Shown in pieces: positions 1 to 8,816 of a DNA stretch of 64,000 bases (position 1 is its first letter; the number at the start of each line of letters is the position of its first letter). The translations under genes and the position numbers were made by a program. The stretch is from Flagellatimonas centrodinii (GTDB taxonomy: Bacteria > Pseudomonadota > Gammaproteobacteria > Nevskiales > Nevskiaceae). Where the stretch lies: contig NZ_CP092104.1 of assembly GCF_016918765.2 (NCBI RefSeq), forward strand, positions 1,674,001 to 1,738,000. The letters are read 5' to 3'. The notes below the pieces were generated by a model. It did not search any database, was not told where the DNA came from, and saw only the letters and a list, made by a program, of their open reading frames with translations.

Positions 1-512
1 TGACGGTCGGGGCATAGACGCCCCGGTATTCCGCCGCCAGCGCGAACAGCGCCTCCGCGGTGGGGATGGCCACGCCAACGCCCCGTAGCGGATAGTCGCG
101 GCCCTCGGTCGGCGAGGTGGTCGCCTGACCCGGTGTCCACCAGTGGGCAGCATCGCAGGCCAGAAGGTCGGCGTAGGTCAGATCCGCCACCGCGCCGCTG
201 CAGTCGGTGGTGCGGTCAACCGTATCGTCGTGCATCAGCACGGGCACACCGTCTGCGGTGACCAGCATGTCGGCTTCAAAGTCGTCGACCCCCAGGCGCG
301 CCGCGTTGCGGAACGCCATCAAGGTGTTCTCCGGGGCATAGGCAGCGCCGCCCCGATGGGCGGAGACGAAGGGTCGGGTGCTGAAGGACGCCGGCGGTGA
401 AACCGGGTCGCCGTCAGACCCCGGGCCGCCAATGGGCTCGGTGCTGCCGCAGGCCGCCAGAGAGAGCGCAGGGAGGCAGACAACAAGGGCGTGAAGCAGG
501 CGCGTGCGCATC
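1..512 (-). CDS. Glycerophosphodiester phosphodiesterase, lipoprotein (C-terminus beyond window)
   Basis: Only the first 170 residues are visible, because the gene runs off the left edge. The ATG at 512 opens a lipoprotein signal whose lipobox LAAC places the modified Cys at residue 21. The GDPD fold follows: HRGG at 52-55, then PENT, then the E-A-D stretch and the DG...HD metal and catalytic region (VLMHDD). These are canonical for enzymes hydrolysing glycerophosphodiesters to glycerol 3-phosphate and an alcohol. The protein is probably anchored on the periplasmic face, scavenging head groups of degraded phospholipids. It lies 31 bp downstream of the PHP-type lipoprotein gene on the same strand, so co-transcription is plausible. 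The family call is firm; the exact substrate is unknown. Confidence 0.9.
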
Positions 513-543
513 AGTGGTTTACCAGGTCACAGTCGAGCGGCCG

Positions 544-1842
544 TCAGTGGCCGTGAATCCACACCGGCGCCAGGTAGGCAGCGGAGGTGCCATCAAGGCG
601 GTCGGCGCGCACGAAGTACCAGCGGGTCTCATCCGCGACCACCGGCAGCGCGAAGCCTGCGCCGCCGGCGGCATCGGCCGGCATGCTCGCCAGCGGTTCA
701 CCCGCCCCATGGCCGAACAGTTGCAGGGTGCCGCGGAACGGCGAACCGTCGCGTTCCTGCAGGGCCACCTGCAGTGGAATGGTGCCGGATGCGGTCGGAC
801 AGGTCAGCTGTGCGCCCATTGGCGCCTGGCCATCGGCGATGACGGTCGCGCGTAAATGCTCCCCAGGGCTCAGGGCATAGGTCCGCCGCGCCATCCAGGC
901 CTCGCGGAAGCCCGCCTCGTCGAGCGAGGTCGCCAGGGTTACGGTCTTCGGCCGGTCGTCACTGCCGAAGGCGCGCTCGTGTTCATCTTCGGCGCCCACG
1001 GGCGCCAGCCGCCAGCCGGCATCAAGTGCGCGCATGTAGTCGGACAGATAGCGGTCGCCGCCATTGCCGTCGTTGTAGAGCTCCATGCCGAACATGCGCG
1101 GTACGGCGTCCGGCACCAGCGCGTAGTCATTCCAGTTGCAACCGGGATCGCCGTCCGCCAGGCATTTGTCGGAGGGATGGTTGAAATGCGCCAGGCCATC
1201 GCTGCCGCCGCCCAGCGGCACCGGCGCCAGCAAACTGCCGCCCAAACCGGGTGTTGCCGGGTCACGGGTGAACCACTGCCAGAACGTCTCCATCGTCACC
1301 AGATAGCCGAGATCGGTCTTGGCGTTGCTGAAGTTGCGGCTGAAATAGACGTTGATATGGCCGAAGCGATCCGAGGTCCATTCGTAGCCGCGAATCGCGA
1401 GGAAATTCGCGTCGCTGGCGGCCGTGGCCTGTTCGGCGATGCGCCGCCACTTGACCAATTCATCGGCAGTGGGCGTGAGACAGGTCAGGAGTCCGTCGGG
1501 CGTGGTGAAGCAGTCGTTGCCGAGCGAGAGGAACACCAGCGGGTCCAGTGTGTCGCTGTGCTCGCTGCCTCCGGCGAACGTGTAGCCGGCCTCGCGGATC
1601 TGTCGGTAGTAGTCCGCTGGCACCGTACGGATGTCACCATCGGAATAGCTGCTGTGGGCATGCATCGTGCCCTCGTAGTGCTTCAGCGTCGCCAGTGCCG
1701 GGCCTTCCGTCGGGGCGCAGCGAGGTGCCACGGGTTGCGAAGGCGGCGGTTGCATGCCGGTGTTCAGCGGCGCGCCGCTGCCGCAGGCGACCAGCACGGT
1801 CGACAGCGCCACAGGCAGTAGTGGTGGAAAAGTGGATTTCAT
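544..1842 (-). CDS. PHP-type metal-dependent hydrolase-like lipoprotein
   Basis: This 432-residue protein starts at the ATG that gives a good lipoprotein signal, with lipobox LVAC and Cys20. Just after the signal, HAHSSYSDG at 61-69 matches the first metal-binding motif of PHP-domain phosphoesterases, and SEHSD around residue 95 resembles a second His-containing metal motif. The rest contains a long insert rich in Asp, Gly and Trp, as in large environmental PHP/DUF3604-like proteins. It probably binds metals and hydrolyses a phosphoester or related bond at the cell surface. It lies between a tetR gene upstream (27 bp) and the GDPD gene downstream. The substrate cannot be read from sequence, and DUF3604 membership is an inference. 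Confidence 0.7.
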   Translation of the reverse strand: MKSTFPPLLPVALSTVLVACGSGAPLNTGMQPPPSQPVAPRCAPTEGPALATLKHYEGTMHAHSSYSDGDIRTVPADYYRQIREAGYTFAGGSEHSDTLDPLVFLSLGNDCFTTPDGLLTCLTPTADELVKWRRIAEQATAASDANFLAIRGYEWTSDRFGHINVYFSRNFSNAKTDLGYLVTMETFWQWFTRDPATPGLGGSLLAPVPLGGGSDGLAHFNHPSDKCLADGDPGCNWNDYALVPDAVPRMFGMELYNDGNGGDRYLSDYMRALDAGWRLAPVGAEDEHERAFGSDDRPKTVTLATSLDEAGFREAWMARRTYALSPGEHLRATVIADGQAPMGAQLTCPTASGTIPLQVALQERDGSPFRGTLQLFGHGAGEPLASMPADAAGGAGFALPVVADETRWYFVRADRLDGTSAAYLAPVWIHGH

Positions 1843-1868
1843 GATGATCCCCGAAAGGTGCAGTGTCG

Positions 1869-2570
1869 TCAGGCCCGGTGACGGCCGGGTGTCGGAAGCG
1901 GGCGATTGCCCGAGGGCGCCGGTTGTTGCCGCAGGGTCAGGGCTTCCAGCCCAGCCCAGAGCAGGCGCATGACGCGCTGAACCACCACCGGACGCGGGGT
2001 TGCCGGATTGCTGCGCCACCATTTGGCGACCTGTTCGGCGGCGCCGGAAACGGCATGTGCCAGGACATCCAGCTCGGAAGAGGGGGTATCGGGCAACTCG
2101 CGCTGGAGCAGCTTTGCGATCTGGTCGACGGTCCGGAACCTCAGCTCACGAGCGGTGCGCTCCGCCGATCCCGCAATCGCGGCGCCGCCCCCGAACAGCA
2201 CGTCCCAGGCGTCGGCCTGTTCAGCAACAAACCGGAAGTAGGCATCAATGCCAGCCTCGACACGGCCGTGCGCATCTTCGGCTCCGGCTACCGCCTCGAG
2301 GATGCGCTGCTCGAGCTGCTGCCGCGCCGCTGACAGGCAGGCGAGATAGATGCCGTCCTTGGAGCCGAAACAGTTGTAGACGATCGGTCGCGTCACGCCG
2401 GCCGCAACGGCGATGTCCTCGATGGTGGTGCCCTGATAGCCCTTGCGGGCAAACGAATCCTGGGCGACGTCAATCAGTTGCTGGCGCCGCGCCGCACGCG
2501 GCATTCGTGTGCCGGCCGCGGGGGGCGCGGCGCGCGCCGCAGGGGCCGAAGGGGCGGGCGCGGGCGTCAC
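1869..2570 (-). CDS. TetR/AcrR family transcriptional regulator
   Basis: The protein has 233 residues. A Pro/Ala-rich N-terminal tail of about 20 residues precedes a typical TetR DNA-binding domain: RRQQLIDVAQDSFARKGYQG, then TTIEDIAVAAGVTRPIVYNCF, then GSKDGIYLACL. The C-terminal two thirds is the variable ligand-binding domain. If the start is actually MPRAARR, about 22 residues in, the tail would be lost. It is divergent from the DUF6351 esterase gene, whose sigma70-type promoter (2582-2610) begins only 12 bp from this start codon. Repression of itself and of the esterase gene is therefore likely. The same-strand PHP and GDPD genes follow directly and could be co-transcribed. The ligand is unknown. 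Confidence 0.9.
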   Translation of the reverse strand: MTPAPAPSAPAARAAPPAAGTRMPRAARRQQLIDVAQDSFARKGYQGTTIEDIAVAAGVTRPIVYNCFGSKDGIYLACLSAARQQLEQRILEAVAGAEDAHGRVEAGIDAYFRFVAEQADAWDVLFGGGAAIAGSAERTARELRFRTVDQIAKLLQRELPDTPSSELDVLAHAVSGAAEQVAKWWRSNPATPRPVVVQRVMRLLWAGLEALTLRQQPAPSGNRPLPTPGRHRA

Positions 2571-2581
2571 GATCGACGACT

Positions 2582-2610
2582 TTGGTATTTAAGTTTCATG
2601 AGCGTAAGAT
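2582..2610 (+). promoter_or_regulatory. Sigma70-type promoter of the DUF6351 esterase gene
   Basis: TTGGTA at 2582-2587 and TAAGAT at 2605-2610 are separated by 17 bp, a good match to -35/-10 spacing and sequence. The predicted start is near 2617, leaving an unusually long leader of about 115 nt before the ATG at 2734. A short repeat, ACTT at 2579-2582 against AAGT at 2591-2594, overlaps the -35 element and could belong to a TetR operator. Confidence 0.55.
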
Positions 2611-2646
2611 AGCGGAACCGCACCAGCAGTGACGACGTGCGAACAG

Positions 2647-2678
2647 CGTGAGTCGCCGTGCCTCTGCCCGGACTCACG
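2647..2678. repeat. Inverted repeat in the leader of the esterase gene
   Basis: CGTGAGTC at 2647-2654 is mirrored by GACTCACG at 2671-2678 with a 16-base loop. It lies in the predicted 5' leader of the DUF6351 gene. A separate 12-bp perfect palindrome, CGACCCGGGTCG, sits at 2700-2711. Either could be an mRNA hairpin or a regulator site; nothing in the sequence decides between them. Confidence 0.4.
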
Positions 2679-2733
2679 AACGACAAGACCCGAGCGAATC
2701 GACCCGGGTCGCAGAATGTTGAGGAGAGTGACC

Positions 2734-5079
2734 ATGCGGATTCCCAATTGCGCTGCAGCGCTGGCCGTGCTGTTGAGCTGCGCGATGATCTCGGGCTGTG
2801 GTGACAGCGAGCGACCACTGGTGTCGCCAGCGGGCCATGGCGGCGAAGGCGGCGGTGTTGGGGCGGCTCCGATCATTGAGGTGCTGTCGAACCGTGCCGA
2901 CATGATCAGTGGCGGTGACGCCCTGGTGGCCATCCGCGCGGCCGATGGCGCCTCGCTGCAGGGTCTCCGGGTCGGCCTCAATGGCGAGGACGTGACCGAT
3001 CGCTTCGTGCCCCTCGCCGAGGGTGGGGTGATGGGGCGGGTGGACACCCTCAACATCGGCGACAACACCGTGACCGCCAGTACCGGCGGTGACCAGCGCC
3101 AGGCATTGATCCACAACTACCCCAACCAGGGGCCGATCTTCTCGCGTCCGGAGATCAAGCGGATCCGCTGCCAGGAGGGTGCGGTCGACCTGTTCTGCAA
3201 CAAGCCGGCGGAATATACGTTGCTGTACCGACCCACTGCGCCGCTGGTGGATGTGACCCAGGGAATTCTCGAAGGGCTGCTTGATGAGCCGCCGGTGGTG
3301 CGCCTGGGGGCCGAGCTGCTCCCCTATGACCCGGAGAACCCGCCGGACGACGTGGCGATGACCACCACCCAGAATGGCCAGACCGTGCCCTTCATCGTGC
3401 GTCAGGAGCTGGGCTACCAGGATCGCGACCAGTACAAGATTCTCACCCTGTTCAACCCCGACCAACCGTGGGAGCCCTGGGCACCGCAACCGCAGTGGAA
3501 CGGCAAGCTGCTGATCACCCATGGGGGCAACTGTGGCGCCAAGTACACACCGGGCAGTGCGCCGCTCGATGACTATTCCGGCACCTTCGGCGACATCCCG
3601 CTGATCGAGCCCAGCTACATCTACGCCTTGGGCAAGGGCTACGCGGTGCTGTCGACCGCCCTCGCCAACACCGGGCACAACTGCGACGTCGCGCTCAATG
3701 CCGAGTCGATCATGATGGCCAAGGAACGGTTCGTCGAGCAGTACGGGCCGCTGCGCTACACCATCGGCACCGGCTGCTCCGGCGGCTCGATCGCGCAGGC
3801 CACGATCGCGAACGCCTATCCGGGTCTTTATCAGGGCCTACTGACCATGTGCGCCTATCCGGACTCGCTGTCCGCCGGGCTGCAGTTCGCCGATCTTCAC
3901 CTGATGCGCAAGTATTTCGAGGCGCCCGGTCGTTGGGCGCCCGGGGTGATCTGGAACCCGCTGCTGTGGGGGCCGGTCGAGGGGCACCTGACCCACGTCA
4001 ACGCCGTCGTCGCCGACACCGGCCTGTTCCAGGATGCGACCCGGGTGACCGGCAGTTGCGTTGGCGAGGACACCTACGACCCGGTCACCAATCCCACCGG
4101 CCAGCGCTGCGGCATCATCGAATGGTCTGCGCAGATCTTCGGCCCGCGCAGTCCCGAGGTGTGGTCGGATGTTGAAAAGCAGGTCGGCTTCGGTTTCACC
4201 GGCATCCCGCTGGGCAACACCGGCGTCCAGTACGGCCTCAATGCGCTGCGTACTGGGCTGATCACACCCGCCATGTTCGTCGATCTCAACGTCAAGATCG
4301 GCGGTCTGGATGTCGACATCCAGCCGCAGGAAGGGCGCACTCGCGCTGATCACCCGGCGGTGGGCAATGCCTATCGCAGTGGCATGATCAACATGGCGAA
4401 CAATCTCGACACGGTTGCGATCATCAATTTCGTCGGCCCCGATCCCGGCATCGCCCATGATTCGGTGCACGCCTGGTGGGTGCGTTGGCGCATCGAGCGC
4501 GAGCATGGCAGCGCCCGCAACCACGTCATGTGGGCGGGTCCGATCCCGTTACTTGGGGACCTCAAGTATGTGTATCAGGGGCTGGATGCGATGGATCGTT
4601 GGCTGGCCAATGTCGAGGCGGATCTGTCCGATACGCCGCTGGCCGACAAGATCAGCCAGAACCGGCCGGGAGACGTGCAGGATTCCTGCGCACTGATCGA
4701 CGGCCGGCGCCTGCTCGGGCAGGAGTGCATCGACCTGCTGCAGCCGCTGTACGCCTACGGCACCCCGCGGACAGTGGCTGGCGATACCGACACCGCAGAC
4801 AATTTTGATTGTGTACTGCGGCCCCTGAACCGGGACGATGACTACGGGCTGATCCCCTTCACCGACGGGCAATGGGAGCAGCTCGAAGCCCTGTTCGAGG
4901 AAGGGGTTTGTGACTATCGGGCACCGGGGATCGGCAAGCAGAAGACGGTGTCCTGGCTGACCTATGTCGACAGCAGTGGAAGTCTCATTGTCGGCGGCGA
5001 GCCCTTGCCGCCACCGCCACCCAACTCCGCAGCCGGTACGCAGTCGCCCGCGTTCGTTTACCCGGTGCGGGATCGCTGA
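2734..5079 (+). CDS. DUF6351 family secreted esterase-like lipoprotein
   Basis: The protein has 781 residues. The ATG at 2734 follows GAGGAG at 2721-2726 and gives a lipoprotein signal with lipobox ISGC (Cys22). The N-terminal part resembles the Ig-like start of DUF6351 proteins (VLSNRADMISGGDAL). A large alpha/beta-hydrolase-like region carries the nucleophile motif GTGCSGGS with Ser349. The Cys immediately before the Ser recalls the tannase/feruloyl esterase group. Two later Cys-rich stretches probably form disulfides in the periplasm or outside the cell. It likely hydrolyses an ester, but the substrate is unknown. It is transcribed alone and divergently from tetR, from its own promoter with a long leader. 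Confidence 0.75.
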   Translation: MRIPNCAAALAVLLSCAMISGCGDSERPLVSPAGHGGEGGGVGAAPIIEVLSNRADMISGGDALVAIRAADGASLQGLRVGLNGEDVTDRFVPLAEGGVMGRVDTLNIGDNTVTASTGGDQRQALIHNYPNQGPIFSRPEIKRIRCQEGAVDLFCNKPAEYTLLYRPTAPLVDVTQGILEGLLDEPPVVRLGAELLPYDPENPPDDVAMTTTQNGQTVPFIVRQELGYQDRDQYKILTLFNPDQPWEPWAPQPQWNGKLLITHGGNCGAKYTPGSAPLDDYSGTFGDIPLIEPSYIYALGKGYAVLSTALANTGHNCDVALNAESIMMAKERFVEQYGPLRYTIGTGCSGGSIAQATIANAYPGLYQGLLTMCAYPDSLSAGLQFADLHLMRKYFEAPGRWAPGVIWNPLLWGPVEGHLTHVNAVVADTGLFQDATRVTGSCVGEDTYDPVTNPTGQRCGIIEWSAQIFGPRSPEVWSDVEKQVGFGFTGIPLGNTGVQYGLNALRTGLITPAMFVDLNVKIGGLDVDIQPQEGRTRADHPAVGNAYRSGMINMANNLDTVAIINFVGPDPGIAHDSVHAWWVRWRIEREHGSARNHVMWAGPIPLLGDLKYVYQGLDAMDRWLANVEADLSDTPLADKISQNRPGDVQDSCALIDGRRLLGQECIDLLQPLYAYGTPRTVAGDTDTADNFDCVLRPLNRDDDYGLIPFTDGQWEQLEALFEEGVCDYRAPGIGKQKTVSWLTYVDSSGSLIVGGEPLPPPPPNSAAGTQSPAFVYPVRDR

Positions 5080-5090
5080 GGCCGCAGGTT

Positions 5091-5125
5091 GCCCGGGCCG
5101 CACACGCCAGGTGGCCGGCCCGGGC
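5091..5125. terminator. GC-rich hairpin after the DUF6351 gene
   Basis: GCCCGGGCC at 5091-5099 pairs with GGCCCGGGC at 5117-5125 around a 17-base loop. It begins 12 bases after the stop codon and lies between converging transcripts (the esterase gene and the tRNA). No T-run follows, so it is at best a weak intrinsic terminator. Confidence 0.35.
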
Positions 5126-5183
5126 GGGCTGCATCCGCACCCATGGCATGGTGCAGCGCGCATGTTCGGCCCGGCGATGCGAA

Positions 5184-5260
<77 letters not shown>

Positions 5261-5270
5261 GCGGCGGGCG

Positions 5271-5276
5271 AGTTTA
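5271..5276 (-). promoter_or_regulatory. -10-like element upstream of the CAU tRNA
   Basis: On the minus strand TAAACT ends 10 bases before the mature tRNA 5' end, the usual position for a stable-RNA promoter. No convincing -35 hexamer is visible. Confidence 0.35.
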
Positions 5277-5388
5277 CGCAATCACATCCCTTGGCGGTAT
5301 CGACAGCGGGTGACGGGTGCGCGGCCAGTCCCGGCATTGGTGGCGCAGTGTTATCTTGCCATCAATCAATGACAAGAAAGAGGGTCGC

Positions 5389-6234
5389 ATGAAATCGTTC
5401 CGCAACAAGGTCGCCGCCATCACCGGCGCCGGCTCGGGTATTGGCCGTGCCCTCGCCCTGCAACTGGCCGGTCAGGGGTGTGCGCTGGCGCTGTCGGATG
5501 TCAACGCCGAAGGCTTGGCGGAAACGGTGTCGGCGGCCCGCGCCAAAGGCGTAGCGGTCACTGATGCCGTGGTCGATGTGGCGCAGCGACAGCAGGTCTA
5601 CGATTGGGCCGACGCCAGCGTTCAAGCGCACGGCGGCGTGAATCTGGTCTTCAACAATGCCGGTGTCGCATTGGGTGCGCCGATCTCCGGGATGTCCGAG
5701 GAAGATCTGAAATGGATCATGGACATCAACTTCTGGGGTGTGGTCTACGGCACCCAGGCCTTCCTGCCGCACCTGAAGGCATCGGGCGATGGCCATGTCA
5801 TCAACATCTCCAGTGTATTCGGCATCGCCGCGATTCCCTCGCAGTCGGCCTACAACGCGTCCAAATTCGCCGTGCGCGGGTTTACCGAAGCATTACGGCA
5901 GGAGCTGGAAATCGAAGGCGCGCCAGTGTCCGCCACCACCGTGCACCCCGGCGGCATCAAGACCAACATCGCCCGTTCGGCGCGATTCTCCGGTCAGATG
6001 AAGGATTTCCTCGGCGTCGACGAGGCTGCTGGGAAGACGAGCTTCGAGCGCCTCTTCATCACCACGGCTGACAAGGCAGCATCGGTGATACTCGCGGCAG
6101 TGAAAGGCAACCGACGGCGGGTGCTGATCGGACCCGACGCGCGCGCCATTGACCTGATGGTGCGACTGATGCCGGAGCGTTATCAGCAGGTGGTGAGCTT
6201 CGCCAGCAAGCAGCAGAAGCGGTTGGCACGATAG
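5389..6234 (+). CDS. Short-chain dehydrogenase/reductase
   Basis: A 281-residue classical SDR. TGAGSGIG at 12-19 is the Rossmann dinucleotide motif, NNAG follows in the middle of the fold, and the catalytic Ser (NISS) with YNASK supplies the Tyr and Lys. The start at 5389 follows an AAAGAGGG ribosome site. A C-terminal extension of about 50 residues after the core resembles the acetoin-reductase-like and CmtB-type group. It probably oxidises or reduces a secondary alcohol or ketone with NAD(P); the substrate is unknown. It converges with the merR gene 18 bp downstream. Confidence 0.9.
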   Translation: MKSFRNKVAAITGAGSGIGRALALQLAGQGCALALSDVNAEGLAETVSAARAKGVAVTDAVVDVAQRQQVYDWADASVQAHGGVNLVFNNAGVALGAPISGMSEEDLKWIMDINFWGVVYGTQAFLPHLKASGDGHVINISSVFGIAAIPSQSAYNASKFAVRGFTEALRQELEIEGAPVSATTVHPGGIKTNIARSARFSGQMKDFLGVDEAAGKTSFERLFITTADKAASVILAAVKGNRRRVLIGPDARAIDLMVRLMPERYQQVVSFASKQQKRLAR

Positions 6235-6252
6235 ACCGAAGGCCGGCGCGAA

Positions 6253-7101
6253 TCAGCCGGGATCGTCGACAGGCGTTTCCCGGCGTTCCAGCTCGTCGAG
6301 CACGTGAGCGAGGCGGTCTCCGAGGTGTCGGGTGGCGGCAATCTCCATCGCTCGGGCCACTTCGGCATGGACTGCCATCTCCACCAGTGGGCGCAGTCGC
6401 CAGATCAGTTCCCCTAGCTGCGGCGCCTCATCGCGGGGCGGCAGACCGGTACCGAACTTGTCGAAAACGTGCTGTTCCACCAGCCGTACCATGTCTTCGG
6501 CGGCCTGCTCGACGTTGCCGCGCAGGGCTTTCACCACATCGAGCATCTGGTCGAGTGGAATGCCGGCCTTCACCAGCTCGGCACCGGCTTGCACCATGCG
6601 GGCGCTGGGGGCGAGGAAGCGTGCGCCATCGGGCTTGAGCACGCCGAGCTCGTTGGCCTTGACCATCCAGCGCGGATCGAAGCTGCCACCGAACAGCTTG
6701 ACCAACTCCACCAGCGAGAAGTGTTTTGGCGTCTCATCGGTCCACGGGCTTGAGACGGCCGACTCGAGGCCCAGCAGGGCGCCGATGTCCTGGCCGCCCT
6801 CCCAGGCTTCCAGCAATTCGCCGATGCTCGACAGCGTATAGCCGCGGGTCAGCATCTGGCCGATGATGCGCAATCGGGACAGGTGTTCGGCGCCGTAGAC
6901 GCCAGTACGGCCCCGCCGTTCCGGCGGCGGGATCAGCCCGCGATCCTGATAGGCGCGCACGTTGCGAACAGTGGTTTTGGCTGCCTGCGCCAGTTCATCG
7001 ATGGTGTATTCGCTGGCCGCGCGCGCGCTACCGGCGCCGCCGGTGGAGGCGGCATCGTCGCTGCGACGGCGGGTGCTGCGGCTGCGTCGTGTGAGGGCCA
7101 T
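6253..7101 (-). CDS. MerR family transcriptional regulator
   Basis: A 282-residue protein. An Arg/Ser-rich tail of about 30 residues precedes the MerR winged helix (YTIDELAQAAKTTVRNVRAY, then the QDRGLIPPPERRGRTGVY wing, up to about residue 98). The remaining 180 residues form an Ala/Leu/Glu-rich helical effector domain with no Cys cluster, so this is not a classic metal sensor. It is divergent from the hydroxychromene-carboxylate isomerase-like gene with a 117-bp gap. That gap holds TATCCT at 7186-7191 and an 11-bp palindrome ATCCTCAGGAT at 7187-7197, which could serve this regulator. Its ligand is unknown. Confidence 0.88.
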   Translation of the reverse strand: MALTRRSRSTRRRSDDAASTGGAGSARAASEYTIDELAQAAKTTVRNVRAYQDRGLIPPPERRGRTGVYGAEHLSRLRIIGQMLTRGYTLSSIGELLEAWEGGQDIGALLGLESAVSSPWTDETPKHFSLVELVKLFGGSFDPRWMVKANELGVLKPDGARFLAPSARMVQAGAELVKAGIPLDQMLDVVKALRGNVEQAAEDMVRLVEQHVFDKFGTGLPPRDEAPQLGELIWRLRPLVEMAVHAEVARAMEIAATRHLGDRLAHVLDELERRETPVDDPG

Positions 7102-7218
7102 GGCGGGATCATATCGTGCCGCGTCCGGGGGCGTGATCTCCGGTCGCCAGTGTGGCCGATCCGGCGGTACGGTGGTCGAGCGCGGTATCCTCAGGATCGG
7201 TTCCGCGGGGGAGTGGCA

Positions 7219-7848
7219 GTGCGTCAGGTTGATTGGTGGTTCGATTTCATTTCGCCGTTTTCCTATTTCGCGTTCCGGCAACTCGACCGCCTGCCTGCCG
7301 ATGTGACGATCCGGTATCGTCCGGTCCTGTTTGCCGGGCTGTTGAAGCACTGGGGCCAGAAGGGTCCGGCGGAGATCGTGCCCAAGCGTCGCTGGACCTA
7401 CCGCTGGTGTGTCTGGTGGGCGCAGCAGCAGGGAATCGTTTTCGTGCCGCCCGCCGCACACCCGTTCAATCCCTTGCCCTATCTTCGACTCGCGCTGGCG
7501 GCCGAGCTTGAGCCGCAGGCGATCAGCCGGATTTTCGACGCACTGTGGACCACCGGTGCCGATCCCGCAGACCCGGCGCAGGTGCGCGCCCTCTCGAGCA
7601 CTCTCGGAATCGACCTTGATCGTCTCGACGCGCCCGATATCAAGGCAGCGCTGCGCGCCAACACCGAAGCCGCCGCCACCGCGGGGGTGTTCGGGGTGCC
7701 GACGCTGAGTATCGGCGAGGATCATTTCTGGGGCGCTGACGCCCTGCCGTTCGCGCTCGCCAGTCTTGCGGATCCCTCGCTGCTGCGCTCGCCCGCCATG
7801 CAGCGGGTTGATGCGTTGCCCGTGGCGCAAACCCGCGCCGCACTTTGA
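7219..7848 (+). CDS. 2-hydroxychromene-2-carboxylate isomerase-like protein (DsbA-family fold)
   Basis: A 209-residue protein with a GTG start at 7219 preceded by GGGGAG. The opening VDWWFDFISPFSYFAF matches the N-terminus of kappa-class GST / HCCA isomerases, with the glutathione-facing Ser at residue 12. The late motif AGVFGVPT contains the expected cis-Pro, followed by FWGAD. In naphthalene and related aromatic catabolism the family isomerises 2-hydroxychromene-2-carboxylate with glutathione. No other aromatic-degradation gene is nearby, so the real substrate may differ. The next gene, an alpha/beta hydrolase, begins 23 bp later and is probably co-transcribed; merR is divergent. Confidence 0.85.
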   Translation: MRQVDWWFDFISPFSYFAFRQLDRLPADVTIRYRPVLFAGLLKHWGQKGPAEIVPKRRWTYRWCVWWAQQQGIVFVPPAAHPFNPLPYLRLALAAELEPQAISRIFDALWTTGADPADPAQVRALSSTLGIDLDRLDAPDIKAALRANTEAAATAGVFGVPTLSIGEDHFWGADALPFALASLADPSLLRSPAMQRVDALPVAQTRAAL

Positions 7849-7871
7849 GCGCCACAACAGGACATCCGATC

Positions 7872-8813
7872 ATGTCGAACCTCGGAACCCTGTTGGTGGT
7901 GGTGGCGGCGCTGCTGCTGGGCGCAGCGGCGCTGAGTCTGGCGGGTCGGTGGTGGATCGAGCGCCAAGTGCCGGCCATCGGCCATTTCATTGAAGTCGAT
8001 GGCATCCGCTTGCACTACGTCGAAGCCGGCAGTGGTCCGACGCTGGTGCTGCTGCATGGTGCCAGCTCCAACCTGCGGGATCTCGCCACCAGCTTGCTGC
8101 CGGAACTGGCCGCCGATTTCCGTGTGATCGCCTTCGATCGCCCCGGCTACGGGTATAGCGAACGGCCCGCCGGCGATGAATGGCCGGATCCCGCGCGGAT
8201 CGCGCAGCTGGTGCTGGACGCCAGCGCCCGCCTGGGCGCAGATCGCCCGGTGCTGGTGGGCCATTCCTGGGCCGGCGCGGTGGTCATGGCCGCGCTGGTG
8301 GAGATGCCGGAACGTCTGCGCGGCGGGGTGTTGCTGGGCGGCGTGGCGGGGCACTGGGCCGGCCCCGTCGACTGGACTTACGCCGTCGGTGGCCTGCCGG
8401 TCGTGGGGCCGGTATTTGCCTACACGACAGTGTTTCCGGCAGGCATGATGCTGATGGAGCCGACCGTGCAGCGGGTTGTCGCGCCAAGTGCAGTCCCCCC
8501 GGGATATATCAGCAACATCGGCGCACGTCTGGCGCTGCGACCACGCAGTTTTTTGCGCAACGTGCAGGACATGAACCGCCTGAGTGAGTACCTGCAGGCG
8601 CTCAGCCCTCGCTACGACACCATTCCACTGCCGCTGCTGCTGGTGCATGGCGAGGCCGACGAACTGGTCCCGTTCTGGAACCATGGCCGGCGTCTGCTAC
8701 CGGTAGTCTCCCGGGTGCAGCCGGTGATGATTCCCGGTGCCGGCCATGCGCTGCACCACACCCACACCGACGCGGTGGCCGAGGCGATTCGTGGTTTTGC
8801 CCGCGCTGAGTAG
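7872..8813 (+). CDS. Membrane-anchored alpha/beta hydrolase
   Basis: A 313-residue protein. An N-terminal hydrophobic segment (about residues 4-25, GTLLVVVAALLLGAAALSLA) anchors it in the inner membrane. Then come LLHGASSN as the oxyanion region, GHSWAG with nucleophile Ser132, GEADELVPF with the acid, and GAGHALHHTH with the catalytic His, a complete triad of the alpha/beta hydrolase fold. Its order resembles epoxide hydrolase/esterase-like members. The ATG at 7872 was preferred over a TTG at 7845 that overlaps the previous stop. It follows the HCCA isomerase-like gene in one operon and converges with the PhoX-like gene, leaving only 3 bp between stops. Confidence 0.88.
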   Translation: MSNLGTLLVVVAALLLGAAALSLAGRWWIERQVPAIGHFIEVDGIRLHYVEAGSGPTLVLLHGASSNLRDLATSLLPELAADFRVIAFDRPGYGYSERPAGDEWPDPARIAQLVLDASARLGADRPVLVGHSWAGAVVMAALVEMPERLRGGVLLGGVAGHWAGPVDWTYAVGGLPVVGPVFAYTTVFPAGMMLMEPTVQRVVAPSAVPPGYISNIGARLALRPRSFLRNVQDMNRLSEYLQALSPRYDTIPLPLLLVHGEADELVPFWNHGRRLLPVVSRVQPVMIPGAGHALHHTHTDAVAEAIRGFARAE

Positions 8814-8816
8814 GGC

